A DNA stretch of 64,000 nt from Lentzea guizhouensis (GTDB lineage: Bacteria; Actinomycetota; Actinomycetes; Mycobacteriales; Pseudonocardiaceae): the NCBI RefSeq assembly GCF_001701025.1, contig NZ_CP016793.1, positions 8,308,001 through 8,372,000 on the forward strand. The letters are read 5' to 3'. Under the pieces are notes generated by a model. It did no database searches. It was not told the origin of the DNA and saw nothing but the letters and a program-made list of their open reading frames with translations. The translations under genes and the position numbers were made by a program. This document shows, piece after piece, positions 49,428 to 60,845 of the stretch (within the stretch, counting starts at the first letter, position 1; each line of letters starts with the position of its first letter).

Positions 49428-52400
49428 CTACATGCGCTTGCTCTCCGGCGGTCCGAGGTAGCTCGCGCGCAGCCCGCCGGTGTCCACGACCAGCTTCTGC
49501 ACCACGAGCGTGGGGTCGACCATCCAGAACCGGAGCACGTGCGGACCGGGCGTGGAGATCACGTGCCTGGTGGCGGTGCGGTTGACGTTGTCGGAGGTCA
49601 TGCGCTCCCACGGCTTGTTCATCAGCGAGTGGTCGGCGCCGTGCACCTTGATCGCGTCCACGACCTGGGGGACCTCGTCGTCGAACGACACCGCGTACCG
49701 CAGACCCGGTGTCGGCAGCACCCCGGCGCGGGGCGAGAGGTAGGCCCACACCGTCACGTCACCGATGGTGAAGAGCGTCATCCGGTACTCGAGCCGCGGT
49801 CCGCGGCCGGGTTCCCGGCTCGCGGCGGTGACCGGGAACGGCTTGAGGCCCGCTCCCGTCCTGCCGAGGTCGGGAACCCGCTTCCACCGCACACCGCCGA
49901 CGCCGACGTTGGCGCTGTGGTGCTCGGCCTCGATCGACACGTACCCGCCGGCCTCCATGAACCCGTTGCGCCACGAGTGCGGCACGGCCGGGTTCCCGAT
50001 CGGGGCCTGCACGGTCACCGTGCGCCCGGCGCCGGACACCACGACCGGCACGCTGGTGGTGCCCTTCGGTGCCCGCGACCAGTCGACCGTGATGCCCGCC
50101 CGCAGCTGCTTGTCCACCCGGCCCGACGCCGGCCGCACGACCAGCCACGGCGCGCCGGAGCGGATCGTGCAGTCGAACGGCTCGGTGCCGCGGTTGAAGA
50201 CGTCGATGAACGGCGCCGGCGCGGTGGAGAACGGGCTGAGCTCCGGCAGCACCGGTGTGTCCGGGGAGGACGGCCACCACTGCTCGGACCCGTCGACCGC
50301 GACGCCCATCTCGGCCGGCTGCGCCACGGTGATCCGCCGCACCGGCGGGAAGATCTCGTCGGGCAGCGCGACGTGGTCCTTCTCCGGCTGCTGCCACGGC
50401 GCGTTCGGCCCGTACCGTTCGACGTCGCCGTACCCGATGTGCGGCTGGGTCTGGAACCCGCGCCACTTTCCGCCCGCGACGACGTTGTTGAACCTGTCCG
50501 CGAGCGCGAGGTCATCGGCGAACCGCGCCTCGGTCGTCGTGGCGAGGTCGTTGGCCAGCGCCCGGCCCTGCGCCGCGTAGAACAGGTTCGTGAACTCCGC
50601 GTGCCGCAGCTCGTACAGGTTCGCGGTGGCCTTCACCTGGTACAGCACCAGCTCGAAGTACGCGTCCCGGTAGGCGGCGGGCAGCCGGGCGCCGATCTGC
50701 TCGGCCCGCTCGCCCAGCCGCTTCCACTCGTCCGTCACGCGGTCGATCTCGCGGTAGTTCACCAGGCTGAACGGGGTGGCCTTGTCGTCGTAGACGATCG
50801 TGGTGCCGTCCGTGCTGATCTTGCGGTTGAGCAGCTCCGGCTTGCGCCGCGCCTGCAGCGTGCCGTAGGTGTGCAGCACCTCGGCGATCGCGGTGGCCTC
50901 CCGCCGGCCGAAGTTCTGCTCCGCGTACGCACGCTCCCAGGTGGACAGTGCCTCCAGCGGCAACGACTCGGGGTTCCACGCGTAGTCCAGGAAGAACTGG
51001 GTGGGCAGCTCGTTGCTCTTGAAGTCGCCGACGTTGGCCACCCACAGCCGGGAGACGCCGTACTCAGCCGCCTGGTGCAGCTGCTCCCACAGGTTGGCGA
51101 GCGCGCAGGTGTCGACCCACTTGTAGTTGCGGCCGCCTCCGACGTAGTCGAAGTGGTAGTACAGGCCGTACCCGCCGGCGCGCGGGGGCAGCGAGCGGTC
51201 CGGCAGCTTGCACAGGTTGCCCCAGTTGTCGTCGGGGAAGACGACGGTGACGTGGTCCGGTGGCCGCAGTCCCTTGTCCCAGTACCGCAGCACCTCCTTG
51301 TACAGCGTCCACACCTGGGGGATCTCCGCCGGGTCGCGGCCGGTGACCCGCGCCAGCACCTCCTGCTCGGTGGCGAGGATCGACTGCATCAGCTCGATGC
51401 TGTCGCCGTCGGGCAGCTGGGTGTCGCCGTTGCCGCGCATGCCGACCGTGACGACACCCTCGAAGTCCTGCTCCACCATGCGTTTGATGCCGTCGGCCCA
51501 GTACGCCTTGATCGCGTCGGCGTTGCGGCGGAAGCTCCACTCCCCCGTGCCGCCGTACGGGTCGTGGCCGGGCGTGACGATGTTGCCGTTCGCATCGCGC
51601 ACCGCGGCCTTGGCGTGCCGGTTCCACTCCTCGATGCCGCGCATCATCGGCGCCTCGTGCGAGGTGCCCATGACGATGCCGTACCGGGTGGCGGTGGCGT
51701 GGTTGAGCGGGTCGTCCTCGGCGAACGCCCTGCCCCACACCGCGGGCCAGACGTAGTTGCCCTTCAGCCGCAGGACGGTCTCGAAGACCTTCTCCCAGAA
51801 CAGGTGGTTGAAGCCGCCTGGGTAGCCGGGCGCGTGGCCGGGACCGAAGTAGGCAGGCGCCCACGTGCCGAGGGCCGGGTTCTCGTCGTTGATGAAGATG
51901 CCGCGGTACTTCACGAACGGCGTGCCGAGGCTGTGCCGCTCCGACCGCACGTGCAGCTCGTCGCGGTGCTCCGGTGGCACGTCGTCCCACCAGTACCAGG
52001 GCGAGACGCCGATGGCGCGGGACAGGTCGTAGGTGCCGTAGATCGTGCCGCGCTGGTCGCTGCCGGTGATCACCAGCACGCGCCGGCGGCCGAGGCGGAC
52101 CTCCTGGGTGAGCGAGGTCTCCCACTTGCCCCTGATGCCGGTGACGTCGAGCTTCCCGGCCTTCACCAGGTCGTCGACCAGCGGGCTGCCGAGCGAGCCG
52201 ATCAGCACCACGTCGCCCTGGTCGGGCAACCCGTTCACCAGCGCGGGCTTGACGCCGGTGACCCGCTGCACGTCGGCCTGCAGGTCACCGGCGACCCGCA
52301 CGACGCCGGGGTGGTCGGCGGCGCTCACCACGAGCGTCGCCGCCTTCCTCCGCGACACCAGCGGGAAGCGCCCGGAACCGCCCTGTGCCGAGACGAGCTC

Positions 52401-52490
52401 GGCCGCCGACGCTGTTCCGGTGACGCTCGCACCCGCCGTCAGCGCGGCGAGCAGTTGTAAGAAGTGTCGTCGGGCGAGGGACGAGTTCAT
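49428..52490 (-). CDS. Secreted GH115 xylan alpha-1,2-glucuronidase
   Basis: A 1020-residue exported enzyme of the GH115 family, which removes (4-O-methyl)glucuronic acid from intact xylan. The N terminus (ARRHFLQLLAAL) looks Tat-type. Family stretches include GTIYGTYDLSRAIGVSPWYW, VKYRGIFINDENPALGTWA, NYVWPAVWGRAF, GTSHEAPMMRG, VGMRGNGD and WVANVGDFKSNELP. Length and domain order (small N domain, barrel, helical insert, C-terminal beta domains) are normal. It lies between the importer genes and the xylanases, and with them strips and cuts glucuronoxylan. Confidence 0.94.
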   Translation of the reverse strand: MNSSLARRHFLQLLAALTAGASVTGTASAAELVSAQGGSGRFPLVSRRKAATLVVSAADHPGVVRVAGDLQADVQRVTGVKPALVNGLPDQGDVVLIGSLGSPLVDDLVKAGKLDVTGIRGKWETSLTQEVRLGRRRVLVITGSDQRGTIYGTYDLSRAIGVSPWYWWDDVPPEHRDELHVRSERHSLGTPFVKYRGIFINDENPALGTWAPAYFGPGHAPGYPGGFNHLFWEKVFETVLRLKGNYVWPAVWGRAFAEDDPLNHATATRYGIVMGTSHEAPMMRGIEEWNRHAKAAVRDANGNIVTPGHDPYGGTGEWSFRRNADAIKAYWADGIKRMVEQDFEGVVTVGMRGNGDTQLPDGDSIELMQSILATEQEVLARVTGRDPAEIPQVWTLYKEVLRYWDKGLRPPDHVTVVFPDDNWGNLCKLPDRSLPPRAGGYGLYYHFDYVGGGRNYKWVDTCALANLWEQLHQAAEYGVSRLWVANVGDFKSNELPTQFFLDYAWNPESLPLEALSTWERAYAEQNFGRREATAIAEVLHTYGTLQARRKPELLNRKISTDGTTIVYDDKATPFSLVNYREIDRVTDEWKRLGERAEQIGARLPAAYRDAYFELVLYQVKATANLYELRHAEFTNLFYAAQGRALANDLATTTEARFADDLALADRFNNVVAGGKWRGFQTQPHIGYGDVERYGPNAPWQQPEKDHVALPDEIFPPVRRITVAQPAEMGVAVDGSEQWWPSSPDTPVLPELSPFSTAPAPFIDVFNRGTEPFDCTIRSGAPWLVVRPASGRVDKQLRAGITVDWSRAPKGTTSVPVVVSGAGRTVTVQAPIGNPAVPHSWRNGFMEAGGYVSIEAEHHSANVGVGGVRWKRVPDLGRTGAGLKPFPVTAASREPGRGPRLEYRMTLFTIGDVTVWAYLSPRAGVLPTPGLRYAVSFDDEVPQVVDAIKVHGADHSLMNKPWERMTSDNVNRTATRHVISTPGPHVLRFWMVDPTLVVQKLVVDTGGLRASYLGPPESKRM

Positions 52491-52523
52491 CGTTGAGCTC
52501 CTCCTAGTGCCGTGCCGGGATCG

Positions 52524-53339
52524 TCAGCCCTTCACCGAGCCGGTGAGACCGCCGACCATCCGGCGTTCGGCGAGCACGAAGAACGTGAGCGCCGGGATCA
52601 TGGACAACGCGGTGAAGGCGAGCACCTTCGCGGTGTCCTGGGTGTGTTCCGACTGGAACATCGCAACGCCCAGGGGAAGCGTGAAGTTGCTGGAGTCGTT
52701 GAACACCAGCAGTGGCAGCAGGAAGAAGTTCCAGCTGCTGACGAACGCGAGCACGGACACCGTCGAGAGCGCCGGCCGCGACAGCGGCAGCAGGATCCGC
52801 CAGAAGAACCCGAGCTTGGCGGCGCCGTCGAGCAGCGCGGCGTCCTCCAGCTCGGCCGGGATGGCGTGCATGAACGGCCGCAGGATCACGATCGTGATCG
52901 GCAGCGAGAACGCCGCCTCCGGGATCGCGACACCGAGCGGGTTCTCCAGCAGCCCGAGCTGGCGCAGCCACAGGTACAGCGGCAGCGTCGCCACGCCCAG
53001 CGGGAACAGCAGGCCGAGCGTGAACAGCGTGTAGAACGCCTCCCTGCCGCGGAAGGCGTAGCGGGACAACGCGAACGCCGCCATCGCGCCGAACACGACC
53101 GCCAGGGTCGTGGCGATCACGGCGATCAGCGCGCTGTTGCCGAGCAGCCGCCAGAACACCGGCGAGGTCGCCACCTCGACGTAGTTGTCCCACACCCACG
53201 GCCCTGGGAGCCCCGCCGGTGAGGAGTTGATCTGCGCCGTGGTGCGGAAACCGCCCAGCAGCACGAACAGCAGCGGCACCACGGTGATGCCCACCACGGC
53301 GAACGCGGCGAGGTAGCCGGCGGTGTTGCGACGTGCCAT
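52524..53339 (-). CDS. Xylo-oligosaccharide ABC permease (MalG type)
   Basis: A 271-residue membrane protein with six predicted segments and the BPD_transp_1 EAA loop (PAELEDAALLDGAAKLGFFW). It pairs with the MalF-type permease one base upstream. No ATPase gene is present, as usual for actinobacterial CUT1 importers served by a shared MsiK-type ATPase. Gene order matches BxlG in Streptomyces bxl loci. Confidence 0.92.
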   Translation of the reverse strand: MARRNTAGYLAAFAVVGITVVPLLFVLLGGFRTTAQINSSPAGLPGPWVWDNYVEVATSPVFWRLLGNSALIAVIATTLAVVFGAMAAFALSRYAFRGREAFYTLFTLGLLFPLGVATLPLYLWLRQLGLLENPLGVAIPEAAFSLPITIVILRPFMHAIPAELEDAALLDGAAKLGFFWRILLPLSRPALSTVSVLAFVSSWNFFLLPLLVFNDSSNFTLPLGVAMFQSEHTQDTAKVLAFTALSMIPALTFFVLAERRMVGGLTGSVKG

Positions 53340-53340
53340 G

Positions 53341-54318
53341 TCAGCTCACCGCCCTGGTCAACGCGCCCTCGGTGTCCCGGCGCAACGCGAACCGCTGGTA
53401 GAACAACGCGAACGTGAAGCAGATGATGAACAGGATCACCGCTACCGCACTGCCGAAGCCGAACTCGTAGCGCTTGAACCCGTGGTCGATCAGGTAGGTC
53501 GCCATGGTCGTCGACGCGTTGGCGGGCCCACCGAGCGTCATGATCCAGACCAGGTCGAACAGCTGCAGCGACCCGATCACCGACAGGAAGATCCACACGC
53601 GGATCGTGGGCCCCAGCAACGGGAGCACCACGTGCCGGGTGGTCTGCCAGGCGGTCGCGCCGTCGAGCGCGGCGGCCTCCCGCAGCTCCGACGGCACGCC
53701 CTGGAGCCCGGCCAGCAGCAGGATCACACCGAACCCGATGTACTTCCACGTGATCACCACGAACAGCGTGTAGAGCACGATCGCGGGATCGGCCAGCCAC
53801 TGCTGCACGAGCCCGCCGAGGCCGACGTTGCGCAGCACCTGGTCGACGAACCCGCCCGGCTGCAGCATCAGCAGCCAGATCACCGCGGTCACGGCCTCCG
53901 ACAACACGTACGGTGCGAAGACCACCATCCGCAGGAACGCCCGGCCGCGCAGCTTCCGGTTGAGCAGCAGCGCGAGTCCGATGCTGAGCGGGAGCTGCAC
54001 GATGATCGACAGCGACGCGATGATCAGGTTGTGCCCGATGGCGCTCTGGAACACGTCACCGGACAACGCCTCGACGTAGTTCTTCAGCCCGACGAAATCG
54101 GTCAGCGGGCCGAAGCCGTTCCAGGAGTACAGGCTGTAGACCCCCGCCACCCCGATCGGCACCAGCACGAACCCGGTGAACAACACCAGGCCCGGTGTGA
54201 GGAGGAGGGCGAGCTCGAGACGGGTGCGGGTGCGGGACCGCCGCCGGGTGCCCCCAGCCGCTGGCGCGGGCGGACTGGGGGCGGTCAACGGCCGCGAACT
54301 GGTCGCGGTGCTCATCAT
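53341..54318 (-). CDS. Xylo-oligosaccharide ABC permease (MalF type)
   Basis: A 325-residue membrane protein with a soluble Pro-rich N terminus (1-30) and six segments. The EAA loop reads SELREAAALDGATAWQTTR. It corresponds in order to BxlF. The start overlaps the stop of the binding-protein gene (ATGATGA), giving two adjacent in-frame ATG codons at 54318 and 54315. Confidence 0.92.
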   Translation of the reverse strand: MMSTATSSRPLTAPSPPAPAAGGTRRRSRTRTRLELALLLTPGLVLFTGFVLVPIGVAGVYSLYSWNGFGPLTDFVGLKNYVEALSGDVFQSAIGHNLIIASLSIIVQLPLSIGLALLLNRKLRGRAFLRMVVFAPYVLSEAVTAVIWLLMLQPGGFVDQVLRNVGLGGLVQQWLADPAIVLYTLFVVITWKYIGFGVILLLAGLQGVPSELREAAALDGATAWQTTRHVVLPLLGPTIRVWIFLSVIGSLQLFDLVWIMTLGGPANASTTMATYLIDHGFKRYEFGFGSAVAVILFIICFTFALFYQRFALRRDTEGALTRAVS

Positions 54319-55601
54319 TTGTTCCCGGCGGCTGCCTTGGTCACCGACTGCACGATGGTGTCAGGACCACCCTGGCCGGCGAAGAAGTTGGCGATGGCGT
54401 CGTTCAGGGCCTGGCCGACGTTGGTCGGGAAGGCGATGTCGAAGTAGAACTGCAGGTGCGGCGAGTCCGACACGTACTTGGAGATCTCCTTGTGCGTCTC
54501 GGTCTTCAGCGACGCCACCGCGTTGGGGTGCACCGGCAGACCGGACCCGGTCGCGGCGAGCTTCTTCTGCACCTCTTCGCTCACGAGGTGACCCAGGAAC
54601 TCCGTGCACGCCTTGGCCGCCCGCGAGGTGCAGGAGAAGCCGTCACCGCCACCGAGAACCGCCTTCGGGTCGCCCTGACCGCCCGGCACCGAGGGGAACG
54701 GGAACCAGCCGATCTTCGAGTCCAGGTCCTTGTCCTCGGTCAACGCCTGCATCACGTCCGGGTTCCAGTCGCCCTGCAGCTCCATGGCGGCCTTGCCGGT
54801 GGCGAGCAGGCCCGCCGAGCTGCCGGCGCCCTGCTGGGCCGGCGTGCCGACGAACCCCTCCTGGAACGGCTTGGTGTCGATGAACGCCTTGAGGTTCTCG
54901 CCCGCCTTGGTGAAGCACGGGTCGGTCAGCTCGGTCTTCTCCACGGCCTTCTTCAGCGCATCGACCGAACACTGCCGGATCGCGAAGTAGTTGTAGTAGA
55001 AGGCGTCCGGCCAGCGGTCCTTGCCGCCGACCGCGATCGGCACCAGGTTCGCCGCCTTCAGCTTGGCCACCGCCGCGTTCAGCTCGTCCAACGTGGACGG
55101 CGGGCTGGTGACGCCCGCGGTGGCGAAGAGGTCCTTGCGGTACCAGAACCCGACCGCGTGCATCTGGTACGGCACACCGTACTGCTTGCCCTTGACCTGC
55201 CAGCCCTGCGCGGCCTGGCCGAGCGGGCCGATCCAGCTCGAGGACGCCTGCGTGATGTCGGCGATCTTGCCGGAGCTCAGCTGCGAGGCGAGGCCACCGC
55301 CACCCCACTGCTGGAAGATGTCCGGTGGTGTGCTGCCCTGCAGCGCGAGCGGCACCTTCGTCTGGAACTGCTCGTTCTGGATCGGTTCGATCGTGAACGA
55401 CACGTCCTGGTGTGTCTTGTGGAAGTCGTCGGCGATCTGCTGCCAGATCGACTTCATCGGTTCGGTGGTCCGGTTGTGCCACCAGGTTAGCGTGACCGGA
55501 CCGTCGGCGGATGCGTCACCGCCGGAGCCGCCGCTGCACGCGGCCAGCACGAGTGTCGCTGCTGCGGCGAGAGCGACGGACAACTTGTGCACAGAACGCA
55601 T
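54315..55601 (-). CDS. Xylo-oligosaccharide-binding lipoprotein (BxlE-like)
   Basis: A 428-residue family 1 extracellular solute-binding protein with lipobox LAAC (Cys22). Conserved parts include TLTWWHNRTTEP, GSTPPDIFQQWGGG, AVGFWYRKDLF, AAMELQGDWNPDV and FVSEE-like LGHLVSEEVQKKL. It is the first gene of the xylan importer-hydrolase operon and is divergent from the LacI gene. The order binding protein, two permeases, regulator, beta-xylosidase equals that of Streptomyces bxlEFG-bxlR-bxlA, so xylobiose or longer xylo-oligosaccharides are the expected ligands. Confidence 0.9.
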   Translation of the reverse strand: MRSVHKLSVALAAAATLVLAACSGGSGGDASADGPVTLTWWHNRTTEPMKSIWQQIADDFHKTHQDVSFTIEPIQNEQFQTKVPLALQGSTPPDIFQQWGGGGLASQLSSGKIADITQASSSWIGPLGQAAQGWQVKGKQYGVPYQMHAVGFWYRKDLFATAGVTSPPSTLDELNAAVAKLKAANLVPIAVGGKDRWPDAFYYNYFAIRQCSVDALKKAVEKTELTDPCFTKAGENLKAFIDTKPFQEGFVGTPAQQGAGSSAGLLATGKAAMELQGDWNPDVMQALTEDKDLDSKIGWFPFPSVPGGQGDPKAVLGGGDGFSCTSRAAKACTEFLGHLVSEEVQKKLAATGSGLPVHPNAVASLKTETHKEISKYVSDSPHLQFYFDIAFPTNVGQALNDAIANFFAGQGGPDTIVQSVTKAAAGNK

Positions 55602-55702
55602 TGGGGGTCCACTCCTGACGACATCGGCCGAGTAGGACGGGGCGAGGTGATGCCCTGCGATTGGCTAGAGAGAATTCCGCGTCGATCCCGCTGTGTCAAT
55701 CG

Positions 55703-55731
55703 TTGTCGATAACGTTTTACACGGCTAGTCT
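55703..55731 (+). promoter_or_regulatory. Promoter/operator of the LacI-GH3 operon
   Basis: TTGTCG (55703-55708), a 17-base spacer centred on the operator-like GATAACGTTTTAC, then TAGTCT (55726-55731) and six bases to the GTG start. A leaderless message under self-repression is likely. On the other strand, TTGACA (55699-55694) may be the -35 of the importer operon, so one operator could control both directions. Confidence 0.6.
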
Positions 55732-55737
55732 CGCCTC

Positions 55738-56751
55738 GTGCCTCCACGCTCCCGTGTCACGATCCGCGACGTCGCCGCTCAGGCAGGCGTCTCGGTGGCC
55801 ACCGTGTCCAAGGTCCTCAACCAGCGCTACGGCGTCTCCGCCGACACGTTCGCGCGGGTGACGGCGGTGATCAAGGAGCTCGGCTACGAGGCGAGCCTGG
55901 TCGCGCAGAGCCTCCGCAACCACCGCACGAACGTCATCGGCATCCTCGTCGCCGACATCGAGCCGTTCAGCACCGAGCTGCTCAAGGGTGCGGCGGACGC
56001 CATCCGCGGCACCGGTTTCGAGCTCGTCGTCTACTCGGCGGGCGGCCGGACCGGTGACCCGCAGGGCTGGGAACGCCGCTACCTCAGCAGGTTGAGCGGC
56101 ACCCTGGTCGACGGCGCCGTGCTCGTCACGCCCGCGGTCGACCTGGAAGGCCTGCCGGGAACGCCGGTGGTGGCGGTCGACCCGCACACCGGCCGCGCGG
56201 CGCTGCCCACCGTCGACTCCGACAACCTGACCGGTGGCAGGCTCGCGACCGAGCACCTGCTCGCGCTCGGCCACCGGCGGATCGCGCTGCTCACCGGCCG
56301 CGCGGACCTGAAGTCGGCCCAGCAACGCGAGACCGGCTACCGCAGGGCGCTCGCCGGTGCGGGCGTCGACGTGGACGAGGACCTGATCCGGCGCGGTGAC
56401 TACGACCACGACGTGGCCGCGGCGTCCGCGCGCGAGCTGCTCACCGGGCCGGACCGGCCCACGGCCGTGTTCGCCGCCAACGACATCACCGCGATCGCGA
56501 CCATCGAGACCGCTGTCGCGCTGGGGATGCGCGTGCCGGAGGACCTGTCGGTGGTCGGCTTCGACAACATCCCCGAGTCCGCGCTGTGCACGCCCGCGCT
56601 GACCACGGTGCAGCAGCCGATCCGCGAGATGGGCCACCGGGCGGTCACGCTGCTGGTGCGGCTCATCAACGGCGAGACCCCGGACAACACGCACATCACG
56701 CTCGGCACCGAGCTGATCGCACGGCACTCCACCCGAGCGCTGTCCTCCTGA
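55738..56751 (+). CDS. LacI-family repressor of the xylan locus (BxlR-like)
   Basis: A 337-residue LacI/GalR regulator: helix-turn-helix at residues 7-30 (VTIRDVAAQAGVSVATVSKV), hinge LVAQSLRNHRTNVIG, and a ligand domain with FAANDITAIATIETA and VVGFDNIPES. The GTG start has no ribosome site and lies six bases after TAGTCT, suggesting leaderless translation. It is divergent from the xylan importer and 14 bases before the GH3 beta-xylosidase gene, so it probably represses both and responds to xylobiose or xylose. It is not close to the LacI pair at 1.2-3.5 kb. Confidence 0.92.
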   Translation: MPPRSRVTIRDVAAQAGVSVATVSKVLNQRYGVSADTFARVTAVIKELGYEASLVAQSLRNHRTNVIGILVADIEPFSTELLKGAADAIRGTGFELVVYSAGGRTGDPQGWERRYLSRLSGTLVDGAVLVTPAVDLEGLPGTPVVAVDPHTGRAALPTVDSDNLTGGRLATEHLLALGHRRIALLTGRADLKSAQQRETGYRRALAGAGVDVDEDLIRRGDYDHDVAAASARELLTGPDRPTAVFAANDITAIATIETAVALGMRVPEDLSVVGFDNIPESALCTPALTTVQQPIREMGHRAVTLLVRLINGETPDNTHITLGTELIARHSTRALSS

Positions 56752-56765
56752 CCTCTGGAGATCAT

Positions 56766-59075
56766 GTGACGACCGAAGCCACCACCCCGGCAGAGCTCTG
56801 GCGCGACCCGCGCGCCGCCGTCGACGACCGCGTCAGCGACCTCGTGGCGAGGATGAGCCTGCCGGAGAAGATCGCGCAGCTGCAGGGCGTCTGGGTCGGC
56901 ATCGACTCGGCCGGCGAGATGGCGCCGCACCAGCACGACCTGATCGTGGAGCCGCCGGACTTCGACGAGCTGACCCGCCACGGCATCGGCCAGCTGACCC
57001 GCGTGTTCGGCACCCGGCCGATCGCGCCGGAGGTGGGCGCGCACAGCCTCGCCCGCAGCCAGCGGCAGATCATCGCGAGCACCCGGTTCGGCATCCCGGC
57101 GATGGTGCACGAGGAGTGCCTCACCGGTCTGGCCGCGTGGCAGGCGACCGCGTACCCGTCACCGCTGTGCTGGGGCGCGTCGTTCGAGCCGGACCTGGTG
57201 CGGCGCATGACGTCGCTGATCGGCCGGTCGATGCGCAGGCTCGGCGTGCACCAGGGTCTCGCTCCCGTCCTCGACGTCGCGCGCGACCTGCGGTGGGGCC
57301 GCGTCGAGGAGACCATCGCCGAGGACCCGCACCTGGTCGGCACGATCGGCGCCGCCTACGTCGCGGGCCTGGAGTCGGCCGGGATCGTGGCGACGCTGAA
57401 GCACTTCGCGGGTTACTCGGCGTCCAGGGCGGGCCGCAACCTCGCCCCGGTGTCGATCGGCCCGCGCGAGCTCGCGGACGTGATCCTGCCGCCGTTCGAG
57501 ATGGCCCTGCACGCGGGCGCGCGCTCGGTGATGAACTCCTACACCGACAACGACGGCGTGCCGGTGGCGGCCGATCCGGCGATGCTGACCGACCTGCTGC
57601 GCAACCGCTTCGGCTTCACCGGGACGGTGGTCGCGGACTACTTCGCGGTGCCGTTCCTGTACCGGTTGCACGCCGTCGCGGTCGACCGCGCGGACGCCGC
57701 CGCCCAGGCGTTGTTCGCGGGCATCGACGTCGAACTGCCCACTGTGGACTGCTACGGCGAGCCGTTGCTGAACGCGGTCTCCGCCGGTGACGTCGACGAG
57801 GCGCTCGTGGACCGCGCGCTCGTGCGGGTGCTGCGGCAGAAGTTCGAGCTGGGCCTGCTCGACCCGGACTTCTCCCCCGAGCCTGACAACGATGCCAACG
57901 TCGACCTGGACGACGACGAGTCCCGCGCGGTCGCCCGTGAGCTGGCGGAACGCTCGATCGTCCTGCTGCACAACGACGGTGTGCTCCCGCTGACCGAACG
58001 CCGCCGTCTCGCCGTGGTCGGCCCACGCGCGCACGACCCCGGTGCGATGCTGGGCTGCTACTCGTTCCCGTTGCACGTCGGCAAGCACCACCCGGAGGTG
58101 CCGATGGGCATCGACGTGCCGACGGTGCTGGACGCGCTGAGCTCGGTGCACGACGTGGAGTACGCCCCCGGCTGCACGGTCGTCGGCGGCACCGACTCCG
58201 ACCTGCTCGCCGCCGTCGAGGCCGCCAGCCGCGCCGAGGTCTGCGTCGCGGTGCTGGGCGACGAGGCGGGCCTGTTCGGTGGCGGCACGTCCGGTGAGGG
58301 TTGCGACGCCGCCGACCTGAGGCTGCCCGGCCGCCAGGAGGAGCTGCTCGAAGCACTCATCGCCACCGGCACCCCGGTCGTGCTGGTGCTGCTGTCGGGC
58401 CGCCCGTACGAGCTGTCCCGCCAGATCGACCGCCTGGCCGCGGTCGTGGCGGGCTTCTACCCCGGTGAGGAGGGCGCCACGGCGGTGTCGAAGGTCCTCA
58501 GTGGACAGGTCAACCCGTCCGGCCGCCTGCCGGTCAGCTTCCCGGCCGCCGGTGCCAGCCAGCCGTCGACCTACCTGACCGCACCGCTCGGCGCGCGCAG
58601 CGACGTGAGCACGGTCGACCCGACCCCGCTCTTCCCGTTCGGCCACGGCCTGTCCTACGCGCCCGCCACCTGGGTGTCGGTCGAGGGCGACACGGGCGAC
58701 TGGCCCACCGACGGCACCACCCGCGTGGTCACCACGCTGCGCAACGACACCTCCCGCGCCACCACCGAGGTCGTGCAGATCTACCTGCACGACCCGGTGG
58801 CCGAGGTGGCCCGCCCGGTCCAGCAGCTGGTGGGTGCGCTGAAGGTCGACCTGGAACCCGGCCAGACCCGGACCGTCACGGCGGTGCTGCACGCCGACCT
58901 GACCGCGTACACCGGTAGGGCCGGCCGGCGCCAGGTGGATCCGGGGGCGGTCGAGCTGCGGGTGGGGCGGTCGAGTGCGGACGTCCACACGGCGGTGGGG
59001 CTGACGGTGACCGGGGAGCGCCGGTACGTCGGGTTCGACCGGGTGTTCACGCCAACCTTCGAGGTGAGCTCGTAG
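56766..59075 (+). CDS. GH3 beta-xylosidase/beta-glucosidase
   Basis: A 769-residue GH3 enzyme with all three domains: TIM barrel (about 20-330) with the nucleophile Asp in GTVVADYFAV, the alpha/beta sandwich (about 380-600) and the C-terminal fibronectin-III-like domain (TEVVQIYLHDP onward). No signal peptide is seen, so it acts in the cytoplasm on imported xylo-oligosaccharides. The GTG at 56766 is chosen because GGAG lies five bases before it; an overlapping ATG leads straight to a stop. It is co-transcribed with the LacI gene. Confidence 0.93.
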   Translation: MTTEATTPAELWRDPRAAVDDRVSDLVARMSLPEKIAQLQGVWVGIDSAGEMAPHQHDLIVEPPDFDELTRHGIGQLTRVFGTRPIAPEVGAHSLARSQRQIIASTRFGIPAMVHEECLTGLAAWQATAYPSPLCWGASFEPDLVRRMTSLIGRSMRRLGVHQGLAPVLDVARDLRWGRVEETIAEDPHLVGTIGAAYVAGLESAGIVATLKHFAGYSASRAGRNLAPVSIGPRELADVILPPFEMALHAGARSVMNSYTDNDGVPVAADPAMLTDLLRNRFGFTGTVVADYFAVPFLYRLHAVAVDRADAAAQALFAGIDVELPTVDCYGEPLLNAVSAGDVDEALVDRALVRVLRQKFELGLLDPDFSPEPDNDANVDLDDDESRAVARELAERSIVLLHNDGVLPLTERRRLAVVGPRAHDPGAMLGCYSFPLHVGKHHPEVPMGIDVPTVLDALSSVHDVEYAPGCTVVGGTDSDLLAAVEAASRAEVCVAVLGDEAGLFGGGTSGEGCDAADLRLPGRQEELLEALIATGTPVVLVLLSGRPYELSRQIDRLAAVVAGFYPGEEGATAVSKVLSGQVNPSGRLPVSFPAAGASQPSTYLTAPLGARSDVSTVDPTPLFPFGHGLSYAPATWVSVEGDTGDWPTDGTTRVVTTLRNDTSRATTEVVQIYLHDPVAEVARPVQQLVGALKVDLEPGQTRTVTAVLHADLTAYTGRAGRRQVDPGAVELRVGRSSADVHTAVGLTVTGERRYVGFDRVFTPTFEVSS

Positions 59076-59095
59076 ACCGTCATCCCCGTTGATGC

Positions 59096-59134
59096 GTGAG
59101 CCCTCTCCCGCCACCGCCGCCGGAGAGGGCTCAC
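59096..59134. terminator. Bidirectional hairpin terminator
   Basis: Perfect 13-base arms (59096-59108 and 59122-59134) around a 13-base loop between the convergent GH3 and GH6 genes. Confidence 0.75.
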
Positions 59135-59141
59135 CGCTGGA

Positions 59142-60845
<1,704 letters not shown>

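Noticed and set aside
54315..56751. Assigning Streptomyces bxl gene names directly
   Set aside because: Gene order matches, but identity to characterised proteins cannot be measured here, so symbols were left empty.
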